Below are positions 50,724 to 64,000 of a stretch of 64,000 bases of DNA, piece by piece (positions within the stretch are counted from its first letter, which is position 1; each line of letters opens with the position of its first letter). This stretch comes from Trichoplax sp. H2 (Eukaryota > Placozoa > Uniplacotomia > Trichoplacea). The DNA is taken from positions 434,001 to 498,000 of the forward strand of contig NOWV01000010.1 of NCBI GenBank assembly GCA_003344405.1. The letters are read 5' to 3'. Position numbers and translations under genes: made by a program. The notes below the pieces were generated by a model. That model did not search any database and was not told the DNA's origin. It saw only the letters and a program-made list of their open reading frames with translations.

Positions 50724-53700
50724 TTGCATTATTAGCTTCTATGATGATCTCATTAGTGTTGAATATATAGTAATGGGAGGGAAAGGTTATCCACAAACTT
50801 GACAATACAGCACTTGATTTCTTTATTTTTGTTATAAGTGCTAAAAAAATGTGTAAATGAGTTCGCTATAATGAGGTTCATCCATTGTTTACTAATGACT
50901 CTGCTTGGGTAATGTAAATCCGGAAATGAAAATATCACCTGATGCAGCTTGCCAATCTGATTCTTGCATGATCTCATAAATTAAATTGTTAATCTCTATA
51001 GGAAACCATTACTCTATTAATGTGATTTAATACTTAGCCATACGTAAAGAGAGTAACTCCGTTTTAAAGTTTCCAGTAATTCAAGATCCAGCTAAATACT
51101 CTTCTGCAATCCCTTCTAATTAATTTTAGAGTTCTGATAGTAAAACATTTTACGACATAACTAATGCCGCGTCAGGGGGAATTAGATAATATAGGCTTTA
51201 CTGTATGCTTAGGATATCATCTAGAGTAGTTATTATTACCATGCAAGTATGTCCCATAACGAGGGCATATCACCGACAAATAAGTAAGCGTATTTTCAAA
51301 GATGATATTAGGATATATTCGCAGATACGTATTAAGTCAAGATTGAGTCATTGACACTAGTTCATATTTATCATTATCTTTACATTTACACTTTAACACT
51401 GTGTAAAATTAGCGTTCCTTTGAATGTATCTCGATAGTGTTCTCGGTACCTTTAATCTAAACCTACAATCTTTAAACAAGATTGTTGTCACGTTATGATG
51501 AAAATCATCTTTGTTAGATTGCTACCGTACCGTTCAATTACAAATCAGCTTTTCTTAATCTTCGAGTATCAAATCGTAGCAAAAAATACATATTACCTCA
51601 TGAATTGAACGTCAGCATAAGTTTTGTGATAGATAAGTTGCCTGCACTTCTTGATCTGTCATGTAGGAATTACGTGCCTAAAATTATAGCCTTAGGTATC
51701 CAGTAAAATCAACGTTATAGTTAGTCGCAATTTTCACATAATACAAGCTCAAATTTCATGAATTTTGTTTGTAGTGATAGGCGAGTGTCCGAAATTTTTC
51801 TGAAAATTACATGGAATGTAAAGAAAAATGAAGTAAATTAGTTTTATTTGCCAAATGATATACAGTACAGTGTGGCATCTGTATTTGTGCAATCAAAAGT
51901 AGATTAATAAAGACTTTCATTAGAAATGCACTATTTTCCGTATTTCGCTAACTGTAGCTGAAACGCAATAAATTTCTTAATTAAAGCATAGAATTTAAAG
52001 AACCCATTTTTCAAAGGGGATATACATTCCTTTTCGCTTCTATGTACTATACATAATAGTAAAATTTTAAAGTTAATTACCATTTTTTATCATCAATGAA
52101 AGAAAAGTCAAAAACATATTCAAACACTTAACCACGTAGCAAGTAATCAAAACTTTTACCACAGAAGCCGTATCCTAATTATTAATCGGCAATACTGTGT
52201 CCTAGAGTCTGGCAGCAATCATTTCTCATCAAACGAATATAAGATAATTAGCACTTTGCCATTGTATTGCATGTTATATTAGCGTAAGTTATAGTATCAA
52301 ATAAAATAAATAAAATCAGGTGAAAGCAATTCTATACTCGTATATCTACCGTCGAGGAATGATTCATTTTGTATCTACTAACATCATTAGCATTGGTTGA
52401 TTGATTAATTAAACAACATTAGAGCTTACCTAACCTCTTCCAATGTGGTCGATATCATTACTGAATCATGATTTTTCTTTTATAATCTCATAGAGCGTGA
52501 CAGTAGGTTCTACCTAATAAAATCAATAGCAAAGATGTTGATGAATAGTTCTGCAAAAATTAATAGTGCTATTGATCTTATGTATACAATGTCTGCAGTA
52601 ATGGAATAGCAAGCACATTCTGAATATAGTTGTCATGAAGGCATGATCAATGCTGCTACTATTAATCGTTAAATAATTATGCAATGTTTTCTAGAGCTCA
52701 CGTTGGAAACGCCATAGGCTATCAATCATCCGTATGATGGCATCCTTCTGTTGCTTGAGTTCAGAGATGTCAACTATAGCTAAATTCGTTAGAGACGACG
52801 CAAGAAGTTACTGTAGAGTAAACTTAGTGCTTAGTCTCTAAAAATTAAAAATTAATCGTGTTCCATAAAATTACACTGACAGCAGCAAAGAAAAGATTAT
52901 ATAAAATATATATAATATATGGTCATGCAGAGAAAATCTTTTGTCATACAGTAAATCAAATTATACCTCATACTCTCAATAATCTAACTGTATTTCGATA
53001 GAATATTGGCATACTGCTAGCATAAAGCTTTATGGCAGGACGATAATAATGTAAACCTTGTTAGTTTTAGTGCTAAGGATAATTTGAAAGACCTTAAGTG
53101 ATCAGTATCTTCTGAGCCTTTTTCAAACCCAATACATATAAACATCTTTGAAATTGTGTTAAAGAGTCCGATCAAAAGGTCAAATATTATTATCACTGTT
53201 ACACTTCTAGCGGACATTAGTCTCGTTGCTTGTTCCTCAATATATGTGTGGTCAGATATAGTAGTTTCTAAATAGACGCCCTTGAGGAATTGTTACAGTA
53301 GATAAAATTCTATAATTCTATCATGACATAATCATTAGCAATAAAATTTGGGTTGCAAATAGTAACATCTAAGTCGTCATCAGTAATGAATTTTAAAAGT
53401 AGTGAACAATATTATTTTGCATTTACTGCTACCATAGTGTAAAATTGACAACAATTTTGTGATCCTAACTGTAAATATCTTTGACCAAAAGAAATCTTGA
53501 TTCACTTCCGTAATATTTGTTAAATTTTTTCGCGAATTTCCCATTCGATAACAGAGATTAACAGAAATAATTAATTGCTTTATTATATTCGCAATAGATA
53601 TTATCAAATTCAACGTTAAACTTAAAAACTACTACTACTAAAATTAAATGATCGTGTTGAGGTTTGGTTAATTTCAGAAATATTGCAGTATTAAATGGAA

Positions 53701-56700
53701 CTTTTAGCATAATTTATGAAGAAATAAAGTTTGGTATTAGTTGCAATAATTTATATAATGTTGGCAATACTAATACTGTCCTCAAAATCCGTGATTTGAA
53801 TTACCCTAATTGCGACCATTACCGACATTTCACAAGGCCACTGTAATTAAAGCAACTGATGTTAGGTTCTTACTAATAAAGCAATACCGTATCCTAAAAT
53901 GCCTTACAAAAATGATAATTTATCTAGATCATCGTTATCTAACAGGTAGACAGTATACTATTTTATACCGTATTATCCTTGATCTTCTACCGGCAGCTTC
54001 ATGTCGAAATAAATTTAGGTATATTGATAGAATTTTCTCGTAGCATTGTGATCTATTAATTAAGATAGAACAGTGACTGAAGTCAGACTGAATCCTTTCC
54101 TTCTTATCACAATCAGTTTTTATAACACAATTATCTTTAAACTTATTCCATGGCAGTACATTGAGTGTTTAAGCTGTATTATTATTTGAATTCTCAGTTG
54201 ACTCGTCTTATAAAAGTCGTGAATTCTGTCTCTATTTAAAATTAAAATCTCTTGGTAGCTTCAAAAATCTGAGCGACATAGCAATTATGTAAACCATTTT
54301 ATTGTACTTTGCGGTCTATGATATTTTTTGATGGCATGAGGGTAGTTGATTGCTGCTGTTGCTAGAATATTGTTTATCTATAGCATTTAATCGATATATT
54401 TTCCAATGGATATTGAATTTAATATTACTCCATGCTGATTTTACAGCATAAGTCCAATTGTATCAAATTCTCGCCAAGGACGCATAAATCGAATCAATAA
54501 TTCTTAAAGTAATGAATTTAAAATTTATAGTGTATAATATCAAATGTTACGGTCACTTCTCTAGTCCATACATTTAAATTAACTGAGAATTTCATTTTAA
54601 AAAAATTTAATAGATTTGATTACTTAAAAGCGAAGTGAAAGAAAGCTTTAGGGTATTCAATCACATTGAAAAAATTATAGAGAAAAAAATATTATGTAAT
54701 TCCTTTTAAAATATGATTTGAAAAGAGATGTGGGATATAATATGGCAGGGTCTATTGTAGCAGAAAGCCCAATAAAGCGTTCGTTTAATAAACAGTTCAC
54801 CTGCTAATAGCAAGAAATTTCCATTTAGGGCATAATGCAAGACATATGTTCTTATATTTTAAAATGAATAATAAAATACGATCGAGTAGATGTAAAGATG
54901 AAATAGTCGTTAAATAGCGAAAGCATCGACATCACAGGGAAGACAAGCTATTTAAATTGTAAGCTAGTTATAAGATTAAATTTGTTATCATTGATATCAA
55001 AATTATCCAATTATCCAATATTTGTTGTGTAAGAGCAACAAATACTGCTCTTAACTTTAGACTTTATTGCTATATTGCTTTATATGAACATCGATTTATT
55101 CTGTACTTTGAACTATTGAATGGCAATAACGATCAAATGAATTACTTTCAGTACGATAAACTTTTGATCGATATCGACAAACGTTAGTCATTACTATTGG
55201 CCTTAGCTTGACTATCTTACCCTACTTTGATCATCTCCTGAACATTGCCAGACACGTTCTCACAGCATCATGGTTGCCAGTAATCATTTGATCTGTGCGA
55301 TGGTGTCGGCAAAATTCAAACAATCATATGGTAGTGTAAAACGATTCAAACAAGGTCTACTATAAGTTTATACTAATGCTAGTAGCGCATATAAGGCAAC
55401 CAAATATATCGATTTATTTTCCATCCTGGTGATTGATGAATGAAAATGATACAAATAAATTCATAGCACGTAAGTGCATATATAATCTTTTGTTCGAATT
55501 TTTAAAACCATGCAGGTCATTTAATCAATCAATTGCCTAAATTTTGATAAAAATAAGAGAAAAGTAACTCTGCCAATTGCGAAATATAATGGATATCTGA
55601 TTGAATTATTTTATATACAAGTATATGAATATCTTAATGAGTTTACTAGTCTTTGTTAAATTTGACATTATCAGGGCAGCTATAATCATTGGTGAATTAT
55701 TAATTTGATGATTCATCCATTGTAAACTACTACTGCGTAGTAACTGATTAATATTTCTGAATTATTAATTTATCCTGCATGATCATGCCACGGAATTAAC
55801 CATGGGACAAATGAATGTTACCACTAGGACAGTTTTACCCTCGTGTATCGATATCATCTTATTTACTTCCAATAACTCTGTATAAATACCGTACTGAAAA
55901 GAAATGATATTATCTCAATTTCTGTTAGTACGCACGATGCAATATTTTTAAAGTTGCATAATAAAGAAGAAAACTGAAACATTAATGTTATATTAATCGA
56001 TAATGTTGACAGAATTAGTCATCGTTAATGTTTTATCATGTTAATCCATGATCGATTGACTGATTGCATAAAAATTGATCTTAAAGATTAAGTGGGTGGG
56101 TAGTAAATCAACAGTTGAACAATAGCGATGGAATGAGAGGTAAGTGTCTATCAACCTCAGCCTAATACTAATAATCCCACATTAATAAGAAAGACAATTC
56201 TTAACTTATGATATCATTCTTATTTTTATTGATTACTTAGTTGCAACATAATGAAAAATTATATTATTACTACTATAGCTAGAAGGATGATGCCATCTGC
56301 TATATAATTACTTAACTAATCTCAAAGACACTTCTACCGCTAGGTAACAGTATTTCTGTGATATCGATCCTATGCTGATAGGAGTGTATTCAATTATTAT
56401 ATCAATTTAGGATTAAAAATATACAAAAGAGTAATCAAACCTAAATATCACTAAGAAAAAGAATTTCCTAACGATCCATGTGCCAAATAAGATTGTCTAT
56501 AGAAACAGCTTATTATAAGCGCTTACTTTGTGATAACACGGTATTTCAGTATGATATGTACTTTTAATATTCGTATATGCCGCTGCGATACAAGAATAAA
56601 TGGCATTTTCACCTATCAACTCCTTAAAGCTACCGCACTAGTCCATAATATACATATAGTAAAAGCACGCGATAGATTAATGGCTATTTAGATGCAAGAA

Positions 56701-58638
56701 AGGTTCATTTCTCACGATAAGTACGTACAATAAATGGAAATGTAAACTCATTGAGGTCATAACAACACAAAATCAGAGCTTAACAATTCGTCTCCATAGT
56801 ATGTTCAGGTTTACTGTCCAATTGATTTAATCATCGTTAAATTACACCCCTATCCTTCTAGAATTTATCATAGGGCAATTAATCAATTATGATTTCCTGT
56901 AACGTAATTGTGTACAATCTTTTATTGCTACTATCAAAACAAAGTGGCAGAGAACAACAGCCGACTACTCTATGCCATAGATAAATTACAATTAATAAAA
57001 TAATAAGTAGAATAGATGTATCCGATTTAATAGAATTGCCAATCAGAAAAGCAGAGCTAATACACAACGAAATTTATTATTATTTACTCTGATGTTTTGA
57101 AATGATAAATATGTGGTAATGTTTAAAAAATGATGATCTAGTTCAATACTAAGGTATCCTTTTATGCAAAACATTTGATTGTTATCGAATAAATCAATCA
57201 TGCAATCGATGATTCATGCTAACAATTTGTTATGTAATTGCACTCTGATAGCAACAATTAAATGATATAGGCATATGACTTGCGAATTAATGGAATTTTT
57301 TCAAGTTTTTCTTTGCTACTTTGATGTTAAAGTCAAAAGAAGGGAAATTATCTTTGTTAAATGTCAATTAAAGCTGATTAAGTTCATAATTAACATTTTT
57401 AGTATGAATAAATTGATTTAATTTAATTCGATCGTAAAAGGCCTCAAATTAAAATACTAGCGATCACACAAATCCACTGCTAAATCTAATGTATCATCAT
57501 TTGAAATCAGTCATGACAGAAAACCTAGTTTTTACGTGATTCACTGTATTTCGTGTTGTATCTAAGGGACCTAGAAGTCCATGTTATGAATCATATCATG
57601 GATAGCTATATTATCGTAGTTGCACTATCAAATTATGAATACGTGAATTGCCTATGTCTCGCTATCCATATTTTAGAATAGCCAACATATTTACAACTAA
57701 TACTAACTGGTAATACAAATAAAAATAATATTAGGTGGTTTTCGAATGTATCTCAAGAAAATAAATCTATTGAAGGTGCTAAAGAAATAACAAGAAATCA
57801 AAATATCATCATTTTTAATTTCTAGCCTAACAGTTTCAGAAAATGGCAGGCATAGTTTCAAAGTTTAATATTTTGATTAGTATAATTATTGTATTATTGA
57901 TAGTTTGTATGCTAAAAATAAGTTTGGCAAACAGATTAAGGAACAATATTCAAATCTATGTCAATAACATGTATTCTTGCAACTGTATACAACAATCTTA
58001 TTGACGTATTAATCATCACATTGATTTTTGAAATTGCCGGTATCAGAATAATCCGTTTAATTTTGTTTCTATTATGCAATTTATTCCAAATTCAGTAATT
58101 AAAATACTAGCTTAAACTTTACGCTCTAAGATCTACCAAGGAATTGTTCAGGGAAATAGCCTTGGATATACTTCTAATTATCAATAAAAAAAAATACGAC
58201 ATTAAACTTTCAAATAATTGTTATTATGAGCGTTCTGAAATATTGTTCAGGTTGTTTTATATTACTCATTAATGTTCAGTCTGTTAAGAAGTAGGTATTA
58301 TTATTATAAGTAATAGCTCAATAAAGGAATCAACTTTTGTTTTAAAAAGCTACTTCCATTCTATTATATTCAAAGTGGATAGTAAAGGATCGGAACAGGA
58401 AGTAAAAGTCGACTTTTGATACACCTCAAGATTTATACCCACCCTCTGATAAATAGAAGAATGGGAAGCTTAAAAGAGGAAGAATTTAACCTGGATAATT
58501 CAGGCGCCTGGTACTATTTAAAGATATTTGATGTGAATAAACTGATCAAGTGATCATTCTATCACATTATTGTAAAGGTAGTTTTATTCAATGGCAACAA
58601 TTCATATTTTTATCGTCAAAGAGCCCTTTAATAAATAT

Positions 58639-58740
58639 GATTATTGTCTTTATCTTTTGCAGCATGGTAGCTGAAGGATATCTTTTCGAGCCTGTAAAAA
58701 TAACATCCGAATGCCAGCCTAATCAGATTGTAATGAAGTT
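58639..58740 (+). other. Possible first exon encoding a secreted peptide (uncertain)
   Basis: From the ATG, MIIVFIFCSMVAEG reads like a signal peptide, followed by ITSECQPNQIVMKF, which faintly resembles the start of a ZP domain. No good donor or downstream exon was found. Confidence 0.15.
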
Positions 58741-61700
58741 TAAAAAGTTCCGCATTATAGAATAAATTGGTTATCAGGATAGTAGTTTCGTAGTGTCATA
58801 GATACAAAGGTTACTACATAAATTTTAAAAAGTAAATTAAAATGAAATATGACTGGTGTTGATAAGGTAGATATATCGAATTAGTAGAACAGCCAAGTGC
58901 TAAAGTTATCTAATGTTAATGATATTTCATTAATTAATCAAAAATTGTTCAAATCCTGCTACGCATATAACTACTATCCATTTGATGTATTTTAGTCCAC
59001 TTTATTGGTCTATGCAGTATCATTTATATCATGCAATATGCCAATCATGCAGTTAATTAATTAATCATTATGTAATACAACTGTTGGATGAATCACTGTT
59101 TGTATTTCGTTTTAAATTTAGATATTTTTAAATATATCTAGAAAACTTTTGATGCCTTATAAAAAGACGTCATCTACCGATATGAGGGTTAATAAAGGAG
59201 TAAGCTGAAGTCGTAACACCAAAATAATAATTAAAATAATGGTAAATGGTAACTTTACAACTTCATTTTATATCTACGTATGTTGATTGAATATTTTAAA
59301 TTTTTAAATATTAGATTATTCCCCAAAATTAAATGGCCTTGTTTGTCTTTACTATACAAGAATATGTGACTCATCGCATTTTTATCTTTTCTTATATGTT
59401 AGAATTTATGACCATTTCTACCAAATAAGAATTCAAACGATTTATGAAAGTTGCACTTATTATGACAATTCAGATTACGGTACCATTAGCAATTCTTATT
59501 TTCGCAACTTTATCTACTGTTCACATTATAGCACGCACCTAAAATAAATATCTAAATCCATTATGCTAAATATAAAGCAATGGAGTTAGAATTACATAAC
59601 ACATTATGAATAGCTAGCGCTAATATATCTTATCGAATTTCATTTAATGAAAGCAGTTAAAGCTCCCAGTCAATTAAACAATGTAGTATAAACATTTTAA
59701 ATATTACCTATTTCAGAAGATTGAAATAGGAAAAGCTTTATTTAGATGGAAGAATTTTACACTTATTGCTTCAATATTAATCCTTATTCTGACTACTGCA
59801 TAGACATGCCAAGAAGATCATAATATTTTCTATATATAATTTAATGCAAAGGTCTTTTTAAAGATCTTCTGATCTTTAATTTTTATCCACGTGTAAATTG
59901 AACCCTAACCTCTCTCCATTAGTATCATATTTCTATAAGCAGTAAATTGAGAGTTTACTTTCGTTATAAAATAACCATGTAATGAAAAACCTTAATTAAT
60001 CGCACGAAAGATTAATTTTTTATGAAATTTAGACTAGACTCATAATCAATAATCAATTAAATATATTTAATAATTCTAGACGTTAATATCTGTCTGGGAT
60101 AAAATAATGATGAAATACGAAATAAACAATCCTACTGTATAGGGTATAGAAGGTATGTAGTATGAGTCATAGATATCTAATACCTATAGACGGTATCACG
60201 TTTAAGATGCTATAGTAATAAGTAAATTATATATAAGTGATGGCATTCTTACTGGTTATATCACTAGCTTCGAGGTAAATTGCCATCGAGATAGTATTTT
60301 TCCATCCATATTAATCATGTCTTCTGCTGTGTCACTGTATGATATATATATATTTTACTTTCATAAAAAATGAAGTCGCCAACATTGAATAGTTAGTTAT
60401 CATACCTAAGTACTGTAGTAATAATGCAACGTATAGATGATCAAACGATAGCTACAGTAACTGTCATCATCAACTCCAATTGTATGCCCTAGTATGTAAT
60501 ATATTGGATTTTTGAAATTTTTTAACGCCAAATATACTGTAGAGTCATCAATATTTTAATAATTATTACTAATATTAAATTATTGCTAATTTATCGTTAA
60601 GTAATTGTAGGCGATGGCTGCAATTAAATGATAGCATTCAATTGAATATATTAGGTCATCCTAAATTGAATTTAATATTATCTGAAACTATTGTGATTAT
60701 GCAGACGACGCCACCTTATCAGTAAAAAGATAATAATGCTAATAGGTTTGAAGGAGGAAATAATAATCTAGATCAAAAATATATATGCCCACGCTTTAAG
60801 GTAAAAGAAGATAGCACTGTAGCATAAGCGCCCAACTGTCAAAATTATTTTCATCAATTATCTGCAATAAGATGATTAATCATCATCAATGTTAATAATT
60901 ACAAATGCAAAGATGATTAAGAAACAAACTTAATTTGACATAACTGTTGTTACACCAACGTAATCCGTTGTCAGTCATGGTGGCCTATCATTACTGGTAT
61001 ATATAGACTACTGAAGCTGATATAGTTGATAATAGAATAACGAATTCAGAATTGATCTTCAAATTAGCCCCTCCTATCAATAAATCGACCTATATAATCA
61101 TGTTTGTTTTACTATATTTTCCTTATATTTTATTGACATATAATCCCCAACTAAGTACGCCATGGAGTTGATTATATTATTAGTAGGGCGGTAAGAACAC
61201 AGAAGATACAGCTCATCCAATCAAATGTGCTCTGCATAAAGTGTGACTGCACATTTTCTCAATATTTTCTAGTTGATGTAACGTTATCTTCCAACTTAGT
61301 CTACCAAAACAACATCTTTTAGTGTCTTGATTTGATAAGAAATGAACAACTCGACCTCACCAATGGAATAAAATTTAATACGTGAGGAAGTAAAAACAGA
61401 TGATAGAAGATTGGCAGATTACTTACTATCTCGACCCATTACTTTTTCGTACACGTACCACCTGTCTCCTTATTCTCATGACCTCAGAGTAGTTATCTTA
61501 TTGTTTCCAGCCTTATCACATGCAATTTAATAAATAAAATAGTATTGATGGCTGTCTTTAATGTAGATAAAGTGAGACAACAAAAATCTACTTAAGTAGT
61601 AAGAGTTGATTAATCAAATGCTAAACACCCAGGTAATCACATGCGCTGAAATCCGTCAGGTCTAAAGTACTGTAGTGTATGCACACATACGACGGAGTTA

Positions 61701-62867
61701 AAGTTGACACACCTCCTGTCCTACCTTGAAAAGAATAAGGTATAAACGATGCATAATAGTACCTAACTGTAAATTAACTCCCCTCCTTTCTCGTCATGAA
61801 CTTACTGGCATTATTTAAACTGACAGATACAGTTTGCGATATATTTTCTAGCCTGTCTGGATTTTATGATAAGCAAGGGAGTTAATTGCTCTTGATTGAT
61901 ATTGTATCTCCCCCCTGCAGTGTCTACATGCTTGAATAATACAAGTTGACCAATGATGATGACATCGATCTAGATCTGATTGAGACAATTTTTTGTCGCT
62001 TCTGACTCTTTGACGTAACCGTATCAGTCATAGTGATTTAATTAATGTTTTAAGTAGGTAGACAGATGCATTCGAATAAAAAGCTTAATATTTTATTGCG
62101 CGGATGAGACAGCAATAATAATAAATAATATAATCAATTCATCATTTTAGTTATCGTCGATTGTTCTATTTTCACTAAATTGTTAACTGTTGTGTCGCTA
62201 GCCCTGGCTGGAGTACCGTAATAACAAGTTATTTTTTAACTCTTTTCCAATAATATGATACCAATATAGTAGCATTTTAATCCTGTCAATGCGCTATTAA
62301 TCATATCCTATCAACATCATTTTAAACAATTTCTTCAATTAATTCTAAATTACTATACTACTACTAGATAGTTAAAAAATATTTTTAATATAGCTTTTGC
62401 ATTGATTCTCCATAATGGAAAATGAATTGAAGATCCTATGGCTGTCATGTAATATACGTTATCGAGGATAGATTAAAAAAAAGTGAATAGAGATTGGCTG
62501 AAAAATGAATTCTTTGATGAAAAGTATTTTTCCACTAATTGACTGTACATCGATTATTGATGTCTGCAAAATTTTAACTTAGCTGTTAATAGTGTCGGTT
62601 GATAACGATCGAGGTTAAGATAGTCAATATTTCAACATAGATATTAAAGTCTATGCTTCATCATTGAAGTTTGTATTAGCTCAACATTTAATAATTGCAT
62701 TGTTAATAAAGGTTGGAATATTGATTATTTTAATAATATCATCTCATTTAACTATCAATAGAATAAAATAGTGCTAAAAGAATAGACAACACTGCAAGAA
62801 TCTATAGTAAATTCCATTGTTTTCATCGACAATAAACCTAACACAAACACAAGCTTATCACCAGCCG

Positions 62868-62887
62868 TGACTCAAAGTCTATATAAG
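62868..62887 (+). promoter_or_regulatory. AP-1-like site and TATA box, candidate promoter of the TGF-beta gene
   Basis: TGACTCA (62868-62874) sits five bases before TATATAAG (62880-62887). Transcription from here would give a 5' leader of about 530 bases to the ATG at 63451. A second weaker TATATAAG lies at about 63399-63406, much closer to the ATG. Confidence 0.4.
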
Positions 62888-63450
62888 CAGATGACATCGT
62901 GCTAATTAGCTCAACTTGCAAGTTTACACAGCATTGGATGAAGTCATTGCTTGATTTAGTCAGTCTTACACTATCAAGAACTTCCATTACAAGCCACTAC
63001 CTAGAAGATAATTCTCATCGTACAGGCAAGGCAAACATTTTATAACTAATACTACTTCCTCAACATAGCCCCATTCCATTAAATCGATTTGGCCCATTTT
63101 CCACGCTCATCTTGAAGACTTTTCCTTCTACTTTCATCTCAGCTATCATTTTTTTCTCCCTTGATCGTTTTTATCCAATTTGAAAAAGTACTGAATTAGA
63201 AAATCGTCTTCATAATCTAAGTTTTTTTTCCTTTGGTTACTTCCTCCTCAAATCTTCAAATTTGTGCGTGTGTGTTAGTGCGCGCTTGTTGCATCCAAAT
63301 TCCTTTTTATTTCTATACCTAAACTTGTTGACAACACCTTACTAAGCATTTCAAAAGATATAAACTATCCCGTCAAATAGCGTTTTTTCTCCTGCTTTTA
63401 TATAAGTCTATTCATATTGGTTGACTCTTGATCCCTTTGATTTCGTGCCG

Positions 63451-63940
63451 ATGATGGTAGAAAAAATGCCTTTTACCGCTTATGTTGTCTTAGCCATGAC
63501 GATAGTCTGGGCTACCACCTGTAACCATGTTGCCTTGTCGGCTTCGGTCAGAAATAATATACCTAAAGCTGGCGACAAGAACGCTCTTGGTGGTAAACTT
63601 GCAAATATGCCATTATTTCGTACATTGGATACTGATAACAGTGAAACTACCACAGATCAAAAAGATAAAACTGATGCAAAGGACGATGACAGCCTCCTTT
63701 CAGATCTTAGCAAAATCAATGTAACGCAATTTCGTATCGATAGAATTAAAGCTAAGATTCTACGTAAAATACGCTTAACGGAACCTCCCAAAGTTGGTGA
63801 CGACTTACGTGATCGGGTAGTACCGAAACAAATTTTTAATTTAAACTATCAAGTTGAAGAGTCTCGTCACGATCCTGAAAATATGGATGAAACTGAATTC
63901 TACGGCAAAACAACTCAATTATTCGTTTTTGGTGAACACG
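63451..63940 (+). CDS. TGF-beta superfamily ligand, 5' coding exon (prodomain; partial)
   Basis: This is the first coding exon of a secreted growth-factor precursor; the gene continues beyond the window. Residues 6-30 form a signal peptide (FTAYVVLAMTIVWATT). An acidic, poorly conserved stretch follows. The prodomain starts around residues 90-110 with an amphipathic helix (RIDRIKAKILRKIRL), like the latency helix of the myostatin/GDF11 and activin branch. KTTQLFVFGEHG near the end is the typical prodomain arm-domain strand. I place the splice donor at GTAAGC (63941), phase 1. If unspliced, the frame stays open to the window edge with an unlikely hydrophobic sequence. The mature cystine-knot domain is not in view, so the subfamily is uncertain. 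Confidence 0.75.
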
Positions 63941-64000
63941 GTAAGCCAAAAAATGATTTACGAGCATTTTTATACGCGTTACTTTCATTACTTATAGCTT

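Larger units (their letters stand above)
42855..62860. other. Long gene-poor region upstream of the TGF-beta ligand
   Basis: Twenty kilobases of AT-rich DNA in which I could not assemble any spliced gene on either strand. Open frames longer than 60 codons exist (for example 42877-43101 minus, 53017-53217 minus and 50529-50723 plus) but lack family resemblance. Long-range regulatory DNA of the neighbouring ligand gene is a reasonable guess. Genes with many tiny exons could have been missed, as NDUFA7 shows. Confidence 0.45.

Noticed and set aside
53017-54043. Several 60-77 codon frames on both strands (53017, 53380, 53664, 53810)
   Set aside because: Composition follows the AT bias, there are no motifs or splice-compatible neighbours, and they overlap each other.
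1-64000. tRNA, rRNA, CRISPR arrays or bacterial-type operons
   Set aside because: None seen by eye on either strand; all recognised genes are spliced or eukaryotic in type.

Overview
This window looks like nuclear DNA of an early-branching metazoan, most likely a placozoan (Trichoplax/Hoilungia type). It is AT-rich. Its genes are split by short GT-AG introns, and they encode animal proteins: Wntless, a TGF-beta ligand, RNF180, TMEM59, the mitochondrial proteins NDUFA7 and ATPAF1, and secreted pancreatic-family lipases. The species is an inference from gene content and architecture, because no search could be run. Exon coordinates were built by hand from reading frame, splice-site phase and resemblance to known families.

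Layout. (1) 1-19.6 kb: two tandem, same-strand secreted lipase genes (1201-5406 and 10901-14638). They lie in a segmental duplication that also covers more than 1 kb of downstream non-coding DNA. Between them is a ~0.5 kb tandem duplication carrying G-rich runs; one copy is interrupted by a 552-bp TG...CA insertion with a 5-bp target duplication, probably a solo LTR. A truncated inverted copy of that element lies at 17.1 kb. (2) 19.6-28.8 kb: a minus-strand Wntless (WLS) gene in at least 12 coding exons, only one of which is easy to see as an ORF. (3) 31.6-32.7 kb: minus-strand NDUFA7 (complex I) in four small exons, with a YY1-like element on its start codon. (4) 35.1-38.2 kb: plus-strand TMEM59, divergent from NDUFA7. 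(5) 39.0-40.7 kb: minus-strand ATPAF1 (F1-ATPase assembly), convergent with TMEM59. (6) 41.7-42.9 kb: plus-strand RNF180-like RING E3 ligase, divergent from ATPAF1. (7) 42.9-62.9 kb: about 20 kb with no gene I can support. (8) 63.45 kb to the end: the 5' end of a TGF-beta superfamily ligand gene, with a TATA/AP-1-like promoter candidate about 570 bp upstream of the ATG.

The two 20-N gaps (3061-3080 and 34246-34265) are each flanked by near-identical sequence, so they look like unmerged haplotypes or overlapping contig ends rather than true gaps. They duplicate the start of lipase exon 2 and all of TMEM59 exon 1.

Two genes concern signalling: WLS (Wnt secretion) and the TGF-beta ligand. Two concern oxidative phosphorylation: NDUFA7 and ATPAF1. 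Beyond divergent promoters I see no operon-like functional unit. A distinctive feature is a set of palindromic TACTGTACAGTA-type arrays confined to about 32.8-41.2 kb. I did not find a convincing wholly new biological system; the most unusual items are those arrays, the LTR with its empty site, and the lid-loop divergence of the two lipases.
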